This document shows positions 1 to 6,695 of a stretch of 15,228 nt of DNA, in pieces; the stretch's first letter is position 1; each line of letters starts with the position of its first letter. Source of the stretch: Bacteroidota bacterium (GTDB lineage: Bacteria; Bacteroidota; Bacteroidia; Flavobacteriales_F; PHOS-HE28); NCBI GenBank assembly GCA_023430945.1, contig JAEYYE010000042.1, positions 1 through 15,228 on the forward strand. The letters run 5' to 3'. The position numbers were made by a program, and so were the translations under genes. Below the pieces are notes generated by a model. It searched no databases, was not told where the DNA came from, and worked only from the letters and a program-made list of their open reading frames with translations.

Positions 1-128
1 AGTTCGTTCTTCACACCGATCGCTCGTACAAATTTACGGATCCGCGGCCGGACACGCCTCAGCGGATCCATTGTCACGCAGCAGCGTTACTGCTTTGGTT
101 TATCTTCGCAGCCCATTCGTTCTTTCAT

Positions 129-210
129 ACCCAGGTGGCGGAATCGGTAGACGCGCTGGTCTCAAACACCAGTGAAGCAATTCGTGCGGGTTCGAGTCCC
201 GCCCTGGGTA
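129..210 (+). tRNA. tRNA-Leu (anticodon CAA)
   Basis: The sequence folds as a class II tRNA. The acceptor arms acccagg (129-135) and cctgggt (203-209) pair over 7 bp, with discriminator A at 210. The anticodon stem ctggt/accag (156-160, 168-172) encloses the loop ctcaaac, which places anticodon CAA at 163-165 and so reads UUG leucine codons. The variable region (173-185) carries a small gaa/ttc hairpin, as expected for tRNA-Leu. The T arm gcggg-ttcgagt-cccgc lies at 186-202. The 3' CCA is not encoded: the bases after 210 are c-a-c-a-t. The dCMP deaminase gene starts 58 bases downstream on the same strand, and no terminator is visible between them. Confidence 0.96.
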
Positions 211-268
211 CACATCGATCCAACGGGCGCCCCCTTTGCAGGCCGCGCTCATTGAACGCTCCCGCAGA

Positions 269-718
269 ATGCAGAAGAACGAGTTGATCTACACCGATCC
301 ACTGAAACAAGATCGGTACGATCGTGCATACATGCGCATGGCGCGAGAGTGGGCGCAGCTCAGCCATTGTACACGCAAGAAAGTGGGCGCACTGCTGGTG
401 AAGGATGGCATGATCATAAGCGATGGGTACAATGGCACGCCCACCGGTTTTCCCAATGATTGTGAGGATGCTGAAGGGATCACCCATTGGTATGTGCTGC
501 ATGCAGAGGCCAACGCGATCATGAAAGTTGCACGGAGCACCAACAATGCGAACGGTGCCACGTTATACCTTACGCATTCGCCCTGCCGCGAATGCAGTAA
601 ATTGATCCTCCAGGCGGGCATACGGCGTCTCGTGTTCCTGGATCCGTACAAGGATCCCACGGGACTTGAATTGCTTAAGAACGGCGGCCTCATAGTGCAC
701 CGGCTGGAAAAGGCCTGA
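269..718 (+). CDS. dCMP deaminase (ComEB-type, zinc-dependent)
   Basis: The product is a 149-residue cytidine/deoxycytidylate deaminase-fold protein. The zinc site is complete: H78-A-E80 supplies a histidine ligand and the catalytic glutamate, and P105-C106-x2-C109 supplies two cysteine ligands. The stretch GYNGTPTGFPNDC (53-65) is typical of deoxycytidylate deaminases and separates this protein from tRNA or free-cytidine deaminases. The family converts dCMP to dUMP, the precursor for dTMP synthesis, in the cytoplasm. I chose the ATG at 269 because family homology begins soon after it; an in-frame TTG at 236 would add 11 unremarkable residues. The S41 protease gene starts 5 bases after the stop, so the two are probably co-transcribed. 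The family assignment is firm, but substrate specificity is inferred from motifs. Confidence 0.92.
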   Translation: MQKNELIYTDPLKQDRYDRAYMRMAREWAQLSHCTRKKVGALLVKDGMIISDGYNGTPTGFPNDCEDAEGITHWYVLHAEANAIMKVARSTNNANGATLYLTHSPCRECSKLILQAGIRRLVFLDPYKDPTGLELLKNGGLIVHRLEKA

Positions 719-723
719 TCGAA

Positions 724-2364
724 ATGAAGGGTCCGAACACGCTTTCCCCTTTTTATCCATTGATGCTTGCGCTTGCATTGGTGGCAGGTCTTTTCATCGG
801 GAAGGATATGGGCGATGGGTCGCATGGAGGCGGGGGCTTCACGGTCTTCAACTTTCGCCAGCCTTCCGCGGCGGACAAGATCGGCCAGGTACTGGAGCTG
901 ATCGACAGGCAATATGTGGACACGGTGCAGAAGAATGCGCTCGTCGATGAAGTGTTGCAGGACATCCTTCAGCGGCTCGATCCACACAGTTACTACATCA
1001 GCGCGGCCGAGATCAATGCCGCACAGGAACCGCTCGAAGGCAGCTTCGAGGGGATCGGTGTGGAGTTCGCGATCCAGCGCGATACCATCGTGGTGATCAC
1101 ACCGGTGGAAGGCGGGCCTAGCGCGGCCGCAGGCATCCGGTCGGGCGATCGGATCCTTTCCGCGAACGGTGTTCCGCTTGCCGGGGTGAAGGTCTCGAAT
1201 GAAGATGTGATGAAGAACCTTCGTGGCCCTGCCGATAGTGAAGTGAAGGTGCAGGTGCTGCGATCGGGGAAGAAAGATCCCTTCGAAGTTCTGATCCAAC
1301 GGGGGCGAATCCCCATAAACAGTGTGGCCGTTTCGTTGATCGAAGATGATGGAACCGGTTACATCAAATTGATCCGTTTCGCGAAGAACACCCATGAGGA
1401 GTTCATGCAGGCGGTGACCTCACTCCAGGAAAAAGGCATGCAGCGCCTGGTGGTTGATCTGCGCGGGAATGGTGGCGGCTACCTCACTTCCGCCGTGGCG
1501 CTGGCCGATGAATTCCTCGATGAAGGTGATGTGATCGTTTATACCGAAGGCAGGAACTCGCCGCGGCGTGACATCACCGCCACGAATGATGGATCGCTGC
1601 ACGAGATACCGCTTGCGGTGCTCATCGATGAAGGTTCGGCGAGCGCGAGCGAGATCATTGCCGGTGCGGTGCAGGACAATGATCGGGGGATAGTTGTGGG
1701 CCGAAGGTCCTTCGGGAAAGGGCTTGTGCAGGAACACATGGAATTGCCCGATCGGAGCGCAGTGCGGCTCACCACCGCGCGTTACTACACCCCAAGCGGC
1801 CGATCCATACAACGGCCCTATGGTGAAGGCATCGCTTATGGCGATGATCTTGAAACACGTTTCGCGCACGGTGAATTCGTTTCACCGGACAGCATCAAAT
1901 TGGATACGAGCAAGATCTATTACACTTCGCGCGGACGCACCGTATACGGTGGTGGAGGCATAATGCCCGACATCTTCGTTGCTGCCGATACCGCAGAAGC
2001 ATCGCGTTACCTTACCGAGCTTTTCTTCAGCGGTGCGATCAACGATTTCGCCTTCGATATCGCGGATCGGGATCGGAGCGGATTGCTGGGATTTGGATCG
2101 CCCGAGGAATTCGCCCAGAGGTTCCAGGTGAGCGAGAAGTTGTTGAACGAACTGAACGAATTCGCCGAAAAGCAGGGAATATCGCCGGACGCCGGTGGAT
2201 CGGAAAGATCACGCGACCAGATCGCACTTCGGTTGAAGGCCGGCATAGCCCGTAATCTCTGGGGCAACAGCGGATACTACGAGATCATCCTGGATGAGGA
2301 CCGGATCTACAACCGCGCGATCGAAGCGTTGGAGGACCGGCATCTTTCCACGATCGCCCCGTAA
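724..2364 (+). CDS. S41 family carboxy-terminal processing protease (CtpA/Prc-like)
   Basis: The product is a 546-residue secreted or membrane-anchored serine protease. A hydrophobic segment at about residues 10-26, preceded by little charge, is a signal peptide or anchor, so the protease domain should lie in the periplasm. A helical N-terminal region (about 50-110) leads to a PDZ domain (about 105-195, with GIGVEF and the loop AAGIRSGDRIL). The S41 core follows: VVDLRGNGGG at 243-252, nucleophile S307 within GSASASE, and K332 within SFGKG. The Ser-Lys spacing of 25 matches the known CtpA/Prc catalytic dyad. The C-terminal 120 residues are helical and acidic, as in many Bacteroidota homologues. 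This family trims or degrades envelope proteins from their C termini. It follows the dCMP deaminase by 5 bases and ends at a strong hairpin. The substrate cannot be told from the sequence. Confidence 0.93.
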   Translation: MKGPNTLSPFYPLMLALALVAGLFIGKDMGDGSHGGGGFTVFNFRQPSAADKIGQVLELIDRQYVDTVQKNALVDEVLQDILQRLDPHSYYISAAEINAAQEPLEGSFEGIGVEFAIQRDTIVVITPVEGGPSAAAGIRSGDRILSANGVPLAGVKVSNEDVMKNLRGPADSEVKVQVLRSGKKDPFEVLIQRGRIPINSVAVSLIEDDGTGYIKLIRFAKNTHEEFMQAVTSLQEKGMQRLVVDLRGNGGGYLTSAVALADEFLDEGDVIVYTEGRNSPRRDITATNDGSLHEIPLAVLIDEGSASASEIIAGAVQDNDRGIVVGRRSFGKGLVQEHMELPDRSAVRLTTARYYTPSGRSIQRPYGEGIAYGDDLETRFAHGEFVSPDSIKLDTSKIYYTSRGRTVYGGGGIMPDIFVAADTAEASRYLTELFFSGAINDFAFDIADRDRSGLLGFGSPEEFAQRFQVSEKLLNELNEFAEKQGISPDAGGSERSRDQIALRLKAGIARNLWGNSGYYEIILDEDRIYNRAIEALEDRHLSTIAP

Positions 2365-2368
2365 AGAA

Positions 2369-2392
2369 AAAAGGGCCCTTACGGGCCCTTTT
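2369..2392. terminator. Bidirectional intrinsic terminator between S41 protease and lipoprotein genes
   Basis: A GC-rich perfect hairpin: aaaagggccc (2369-2378), loop ttac (2379-2382), and gggccctttt (2383-2392). It is flanked by an A tract on the left and a T run on the right. It therefore works as a rho-independent terminator for the plus-strand protease gene (stop at 2364) and for the convergent minus-strand lipoprotein gene (stop at 2411). Confidence 0.9.
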
Positions 2393-2410
2393 CCAGGAAC
2401 GTTCAATGGA

Positions 2411-2680
2411 TCACTTGGTCTCAGCCTCTGGCGTGGTGGTCGCAGGGGCGTCGGTGGCTGGTGCATCGGTCGCAGGAGCATCGGTGGCCGGCATCTCCTC
2501 AACAGTACCTTCCACGGTGGTGGTGTTCTCTGGAGTTACCACTTCAGCTTCAACCTCCGCTTCGTTCATTTCGGTGGCGGCAGGCTCGGTGGTCTGCGCC
2601 TTTTCCATGCTCTCGGGAGCCTCACTGCATGCTACGAAAAACGCCGCCATGGTGGCGAGAAGAGCGAACTTCTTGATCAT
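2411..2680 (-). CDS. Small acidic repeat-containing lipoprotein, function unknown
   Basis: This is an 89-residue protein with a clear lipoprotein signal: start MIKKF, a hydrophobic stretch, then F-V-A-C with the lipidated cysteine at residue 18. The mature part is low-complexity and rich in Glu, Thr, Ala and Pro. It contains three tandem copies of the five-residue unit PATDA plus a partial copy near the C terminus. No enzymatic domain is visible. The ATG at 2680 is preferred over an in-frame upstream start (2743) because the signal peptide begins there and because the promoter elements at 2712-2744 overlap that longer reading. It is transcribed divergently from the superoxide dismutase gene and ends against the hairpin at 2369-2392. 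The lipoprotein call is firm; the role is unknown, and it may simply be a flexible envelope or surface protein. Confidence 0.85.
   Translation of the reverse strand: MIKKFALLATMAAFFVACSEAPESMEKAQTTEPAATEMNEAEVEAEVVTPENTTTVEGTVEEMPATDAPATDAPATDAPATTTPEAETK
2438..2491 (-). repeat. Tandem 15-bp repeats encoding PATDA units
   Basis: Three complete and one partial copy of a 15-bp unit inside the lipoprotein gene, coding for PATDA-PATDA-PATDA-PAT. The copies differ at a few third positions (for example GAT versus GAC). Such an array can change length by slippage while keeping the frame. Confidence 0.8.
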
Positions 2681-2711
2681 TTGGTTTGATTGTTTGGATG
2701 AAAGTTGGCGG

Positions 2712-2744
2712 CAAATGTATGTGGTGGGATCGATCGGTGTCAAA
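2712..2744 (-). promoter_or_regulatory. Bacteroidota-type promoter of the small lipoprotein gene
   Basis: On the minus strand, TTTG (complement of 2741-2744) is followed after 21 bases by TACATTTG (complement of 2712-2719). This fits the Bacteroidota sigma-A pattern TTTG-N17 to 23-TAnnTTTG exactly. The start codon lies 31 bases downstream of the -7 element. Confidence 0.75.
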
Positions 2745-2765
2745 GTGTTCGGCCTTGGGCGGGAC

Positions 2766-2773
2766 TATCTTTG
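2766..2773 (+). promoter_or_regulatory. Promoter -7 element of the superoxide dismutase gene
   Basis: TATCTTTG is a perfect match to the Bacteroidota -7 consensus TAnnTTTG, 37 bases before the sodA start codon. The -33 box is weak: only tgttcg near 2746-2751 lies at a suitable distance. The element is flanked by the short inverted repeat gggac/gtccc (2761-2765, 2773-2777), which could be an operator, although it is only 5 bp long. Confidence 0.6.
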
Positions 2774-2810
2774 TCCCGAATACACCAATAACACAAAATC
2801 CTGATCAGCA

Positions 2811-3419
2811 ATGGCCTATAAATTACCTGACCTGCCCTACCCTTCCACTGCGCTGGAACCCCACATCGACAAGGAAACGATGGAGATCCACCATGGAAAA
2901 CACCATAATGCATACGTGACCAACCTGAACAAGGCGATCGAGGGTTCCGCCATGGACAACAAGTCCATCGAGGAATTGATGAAGGGCATGGACATGAAGA
3001 ACAACGCCGTGCGTAACAATGGCGGCGGCCACTACAACCACAGCCTTTTCTGGACGATCATGGCGCCGAACGCAGGTGGCGCGCCCAGCGGCGCGATCGC
3101 TGAAGCGATCGACAAGGACTTCGGTTCATTCGATGCCTTCAAGGAGAAATTCGAGCAGGCCGCCACCACCCGTTTCGGAAGCGGCTGGGCGTGGCTTTGC
3201 GTACATAAGGGTGGAAAGCTCGAGGTATGCAGTACGCCCAACCAGGACAATCCGCTGATGCCCGACACGGGCTGTGGAGGCACCCCGATCCTTGGCCTCG
3301 ACGTTTGGGAACACGCCTATTACCTGAAGTACCAGAACAAGCGGCCCGATTACATCAAGGCCTTCTGGAACGTGGTGAACTGGCCGGAGGTGACGCGCCG
3401 CTTCAACGAAGGAAAGTGA
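2811..3419 (+). CDS. sodA: Superoxide dismutase, Mn-type (Fe/Mn family)
   Basis: A full-length 202-residue Fe/Mn superoxide dismutase, which converts superoxide to hydrogen peroxide and oxygen. All four metal ligands are visible: H27 (in MEIHHGKHH), H77 (in HYNHSLFW), and D164 and H168 (in LDVWEHAYY). The active-site context favours manganese: GGGH precedes the second ligand, and the hydrogen-bonding glutamine is in the C-terminal domain (Q145 in STPNQDNPLMP). Iron enzymes instead carry that glutamine in the first domain. A cambialistic enzyme cannot be excluded. There is no signal peptide, so it should be cytoplasmic. The gene has its own promoter, is divergent from the small lipoprotein gene and convergent with glmS, and is followed by a hairpin. 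The start is the ATG giving MAYKLPDLPY, the usual N terminus for the family. Confidence 0.96.
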   Translation: MAYKLPDLPYPSTALEPHIDKETMEIHHGKHHNAYVTNLNKAIEGSAMDNKSIEELMKGMDMKNNAVRNNGGGHYNHSLFWTIMAPNAGGAPSGAIAEAIDKDFGSFDAFKEKFEQAATTRFGSGWAWLCVHKGGKLEVCSTPNQDNPLMPDTGCGGTPILGLDVWEHAYYLKYQNKRPDYIKAFWNVVNWPEVTRRFNEGK

Positions 3420-3433
3420 TGGAGCCTTTGAAC

Positions 3434-3462
3434 GAAGGGGCGCAGTGATCCTGCGACCCTTC
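3434..3462. terminator. Hairpin between convergent sodA and glmS
   Basis: The inverted repeat gaaggg-g-cgcag (3434-3445) pairs with ctgcg-a-cccttc (3451-3462) around the loop tgatc, with one G/A mismatch. It is followed on the plus strand by a pyrimidine-rich ttcattcc. It lies between the sodA stop (3419) and the glmS stop (3484), so it probably ends transcription from the plus side and perhaps from both sides. Confidence 0.65.
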
Positions 3463-3483
3463 TTCATTCCATTCCGATCGATA

Positions 3484-5328
3484 CTATTCCACAGTAACGC
3501 TCTTCGCAAGGTTGCGTGGCTGATCAACGTTGCAACCACGCATCACAGCGATGTGGTAGCTGATCAGCTGCAAGGGAACAACGCTCAGGATCGGCACCAG
3601 GGCATCGGCCGTCTCGGGGATCTCGATCGCATGATCGGCGAGCCCCCGCACCACTGAATCGCCTTCGGTGATGATGGCGATGATCTTTCCTTTCCGCGCC
3701 TTCACCTCCTGGATGTTGCTCACCACCTTCTCGTAACTGGCGCCTTTCGTGGCGATCACGAAAACAGGCATCGCATCGTCGATCAGCGCGATCGGGCCGT
3801 GCTTCATCTCCGCTGCGGGATATCCTTCCGCATGGATGTAACTGATCTCCTTCAATTTCAGCGCACCTTCCAGCGCCACGGGGAATGTGTAGCCACGGCC
3901 GAGATAGAGCGCATTGGTCGCATCCTTGTAGATGTCGGCGATGTACTTGATCTGTGCTTCATTCGCCAAAACCTTCTGCACCTTGTCCGGGATCGAATCC
4001 AGCTCGTTCAACAACCGGTAGAAATTACTGCCGCTGATCGTGCCGCGCTTGTGCCCGATCATCAGCGCCATCAACGTGAGTACCGTGACCTGTGCAGTGA
4101 AGGCCTTGGTGCTCGCCACACCGATCTCCGGGCCGGCATGCGTATAGGAGCCCGCGTGGGTGATGCGCGCGATGCTGCTGCCCACCACGTTGCAGATCCC
4201 GATGATGGTGGCTCCCTTCGATTTTGCGAGTTCGATCGCCGCGAGAGTATCCGCTGTTTCACCGCTCTGGCTGATCGCGATCACGATGTCCTCCTCACCC
4301 ACGATCGGATTACGATAACGGAATTCGCTCGCATATTCCACCTCAACAGGAATGCGCGCATATTCCTCGAAGAGGTATTCGCCCACCATTCCAGCATGCC
4401 AGCTGGTACCACAACCGACAATGAGGATCCGTTTCGCGTTCACGAACTTCTGCTCGTAATCCTTGATGCCACCCAGCACCACCTGGCCTTTCTTCAGATC
4501 GATCCTTCCGCGCATGCTGTCGCGTATGCTGCGCGGCTGCTCGTGGATCTCTTTCAGCATGAAGTGATCGTAACCGCCTTTTTCCAGCGCTTCGAGATGC
4601 ATCTCCAGCTCCTGGATGAACGGGGTCTTCTCCTGGTTCCTGATGTTGCGGATCTTCAGGGGCTTCTTCCGGTCGATCACGGCCACCTCCCCATCTTCCA
4701 GATAGACCACGTTCTTGGTGTGTTCCACGATCGGTGTGGCATCACTGGCAACGAAATATTCCCCGCCTTCACCGATGCCGATCACCAGGGGTGAACTTCG
4801 GCGCGCGGCCACCATCACATCGGGATCGTTCCGATCGATCACCACGATCGCATAAGCGCCCACCACGCTGTCCAGCGCGAGCCGGACGGCATCGGCAAGA
4901 TCGACACCCTCGGTCTGCTGCACATCATCGATCAGGTTCACCAATACTTCCGTATCGGTCTCGCTGCGAAAACGGTGGCCACGCTTGATCAACTCCTCCT
5001 TGAGCGAAGCATAGTTCTCGATGATGCCATTGTGGATCAATGCGATATTACCGCTCGTTCCCTGGTGGGGGTGCGCATTCACATCGTTGGGTGCCCCGTG
5101 CGTGGCCCAGCGCGTATGCCCGATCCCCACCGTACCTGCAAGATCCTTCCCCGCCACATGCGCTTCCAGATCGCTGACCTTGCCCTGGCATTTGAAGATG
5201 TGCATGCCATTGCCATCGAGCAGGGCGACCCCCGCACTATCATAACCACGATATTCCAGCCTGCGCAGGCCGTTGATAAGGATCGGATAGGCATTCTTGC
5301 CACCGATGTAGGCTACGATCCCGCACAT
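3484..5328 (-). CDS. glmS: Glutamine--fructose-6-phosphate aminotransferase (isomerizing)
   Basis: The product is 614 residues, normal for GlmS. It makes glucosamine-6-phosphate from fructose-6-phosphate and glutamine in the cytoplasm, the committed step to UDP-GlcNAc for peptidoglycan and lipopolysaccharide. The N-terminal glutaminase domain begins MCGIVAYIG, so C2 becomes the N-terminal nucleophile after methionine removal. HTRWATHG at 71-78 and the stretch around IHNGIIENY (98-106) line its active site. Two SIS sugar-isomerase domains follow: GCGTSWHAG (305-313), SQSGETADT (353-361) and ASTKAFTAQ (405-413) in the first, and ALKLKEISYIHAEGYPA (489-505) near the second. The C terminus LAKSVTVE is the family signature. 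The start lies 6 bases after the DUF4270 stop, so glmS is the last gene of a three-gene operon. I see no glmS ribozyme-like leader, and the 6-base gap leaves no room for one. Confidence 0.97.
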   Translation of the reverse strand: MCGIVAYIGGKNAYPILINGLRRLEYRGYDSAGVALLDGNGMHIFKCQGKVSDLEAHVAGKDLAGTVGIGHTRWATHGAPNDVNAHPHQGTSGNIALIHNGIIENYASLKEELIKRGHRFRSETDTEVLVNLIDDVQQTEGVDLADAVRLALDSVVGAYAIVVIDRNDPDVMVAARRSSPLVIGIGEGGEYFVASDATPIVEHTKNVVYLEDGEVAVIDRKKPLKIRNIRNQEKTPFIQELEMHLEALEKGGYDHFMLKEIHEQPRSIRDSMRGRIDLKKGQVVLGGIKDYEQKFVNAKRILIVGCGTSWHAGMVGEYLFEEYARIPVEVEYASEFRYRNPIVGEEDIVIAISQSGETADTLAAIELAKSKGATIIGICNVVGSSIARITHAGSYTHAGPEIGVASTKAFTAQVTVLTLMALMIGHKRGTISGSNFYRLLNELDSIPDKVQKVLANEAQIKYIADIYKDATNALYLGRGYTFPVALEGALKLKEISYIHAEGYPAAEMKHGPIALIDDAMPVFVIATKGASYEKVVSNIQEVKARKGKIIAIITEGDSVVRGLADHAIEIPETADALVPILSVVPLQLISYHIAVMRGCNVDQPRNLAKSVTVE

Positions 5329-5334
5329 CTGATC

Positions 5335-6690
5335 TCAGTATGTGGTAAAAGTAAGGAGCAGCCGCATTCCGCTACCGTCCTCACGGGGCGCGGTAAGCAC
5401 CACCCGGTTCGCACTGATCCCGCTCGATCCGGCCACCATTTCGAGACCATTGTTGGGGATCTGTCCATTGATCAGGCCTTGTACATAACGAGTAACGTTG
5501 AAGCGGTACTCCCGCGTATCCGATCGATATGTTCCATCGATCGCTGTGATGCCACCGAGCTGATCGGGCAGGAAGACCTCTTCACCTTCATCGTCCAGGC
5601 GGAAAAGGAAGATCTGCAACGGAGGCGTCAGGTAAGGATTGAACGTGCCTTCCACCGGCGCGATCAATTCCGCCTTGGCAAGGATCCGATCGGTGCCGGC
5701 GAATTCCTGAACATCCAGCAGGCGCACTGCCACCCGCGATCCACCCAGCGTTTGGATGTATACCGCATCGTTAACAGAATTGCTATCGGCAAGAGCGGCG
5801 GTGATCGATGGATCGATCGCCTGGGAATGATCGATCACCGCAGTGGTATAACGCACGCTGTTGCTGGTAACCGGCAGTTCGAACTTCCGCTGAAGGTCGG
5901 GCTGATCGTTCAGATCGCGGTAATACAAGGTGGCCTTCGATCCAGCATGGAGCAGATCGAAGTAAAGGATGCCTTCCTGGAAAGGCAGTTGCGCTCCGTT
6001 GTTCACCGTGATGTGGATGCCCTTGAAGAATTGAAGGAACGCGTTGTTGTCCGCAAGCGATGGTGTGTTGAAGGCGTTCAGGAAGCGATCAGCAAGGGTA
6101 TTCGAAAGTTTTATGCGCAACTGCGGCGGCAGCGTCTCGTCTCCGACCATTACGGCCTCAAGTGGTCGGGGAGTGATGCTTCCACCTGGATCGGCGACCA
6201 GATCGGCAGGCAGAACTTCGGGGAGATCATCGGTATGATAGAGCGAATCCACTGAAAGATCCTCGTTCAATTCATGCACTTCGAAGATCTGTGCTCCCAG
6301 CCCGCCGTAGTTCTGTGCAGCCGCATCGTACACCAATGACAGCACCAGACTGTCCGGCTGTAATCCGGTGGTATCCATGCCGGCACCCACGTTGGAACTG
6401 CTGAGACGCAACTGGGTGACGATCCCGGTCTTCACCAACCCGAATTGCGGATCGAGGTAGGAGCCGAGCAGATTACGTGTAAGGCCGCTGGTACGCACCT
6501 GTTCCTGCTCGAAACTATATGCACGGAGCGGCACCGGCTCACCTGTAACGTCCAGTTCATCACCCGGCAGCAATTCCAACCCCAGATCGGCGTCGGGCTT
6601 TTTGCATCCGGTGATCGAGAGGCCACCCAAAATGAAGAACACGGCCCACATCGCAGGCCGTGTCTTCTTGACGTTCGTTATCGTTCCCAA
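5335..6690 (-). CDS. DUF4270 family lipoprotein
   Basis: A 451-residue predicted outer-membrane or periplasmic lipoprotein. The N terminus has a basic region (KKTR), a hydrophobic stretch and the lipobox S-I-T-G-C, with the lipidated cysteine at residue 29. It is followed by KKPDADLGLELLPGDEL, typical of the DUF4270 proteins of Bacteroidota. The rest looks like beta-rich extracytoplasmic sequence with no recognisable catalytic motif. The start is probably the TTG at 6690, 5 bases after the stop of the preceding gene. The next ATG (6651) would remove the positively charged n-region that a signal peptide needs. The gene sits between the glycogen-synthase-like gene and glmS, an arrangement I recall from other Flavobacteriales. 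No function is established from what I can see. Confidence 0.85.
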   Translation of the reverse strand: MGTITNVKKTRPAMWAVFFILGGLSITGCKKPDADLGLELLPGDELDVTGEPVPLRAYSFEQEQVRTSGLTRNLLGSYLDPQFGLVKTGIVTQLRLSSSNVGAGMDTTGLQPDSLVLSLVYDAAAQNYGGLGAQIFEVHELNEDLSVDSLYHTDDLPEVLPADLVADPGGSITPRPLEAVMVGDETLPPQLRIKLSNTLADRFLNAFNTPSLADNNAFLQFFKGIHITVNNGAQLPFQEGILYFDLLHAGSKATLYYRDLNDQPDLQRKFELPVTSNSVRYTTAVIDHSQAIDPSITAALADSNSVNDAVYIQTLGGSRVAVRLLDVQEFAGTDRILAKAELIAPVEGTFNPYLTPPLQIFLFRLDDEGEEVFLPDQLGGITAIDGTYRSDTREYRFNVTRYVQGLINGQIPNNGLEMVAGSSGISANRVVLTAPREDGSGMRLLLTFTTY

Positions 6691-6695
6691 TGTCT

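Noticed and set aside
101..108. TATCTTCG upstream of the tRNA, a possible -7 promoter element
   Set aside because: It has one mismatch to TAnnTTTG, and no -33 box lies at the right distance (the nearest TTG, at 71-73, is 27 bases away). Not strong enough to annotate.
129..268. tRNA-Leu as an integration site for a mobile element
   Set aside because: No integrase, no duplicated tRNA 3' end and no mobile genes are seen; the neighbours on the right are housekeeping genes.
269..718. Zinc deaminase considered as a mutagenic or anti-phage nucleic-acid deaminase
   Set aside because: The GYNGTPTG block and overall length fit free-nucleotide dCMP deaminase. It pairs with a housekeeping protease gene and has no defence-type partner.
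289..1395. Long open frame on the minus strand (368 codons) opposite the deaminase and protease genes
   Set aside because: It lies antisense to two well-supported genes, has no recognisable domain and an unnatural composition. Such shadow frames are expected in GC-rich coding DNA.
3799..4794. Open frame on the plus strand (331 codons) inside glmS
   Set aside because: It is entirely antisense to conserved GlmS sequence, and its apparent peptide is rich in Arg, His and Asp as a mirror of the real codons.
5329..5334. Possible glmS riboswitch-ribozyme
   Set aside because: Only 6 bases separate the DUF4270 stop from the glmS start, and such ribozymes are characteristic of Firmicutes, so there is no room or expectation for one.
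4975..6255. Long open frame on the plus strand (426 codons) opposite glmS and the DUF4270 gene
   Set aside because: It crosses the boundary between two supported genes on the other strand and shows no domain or promoter; treated as an antisense shadow.
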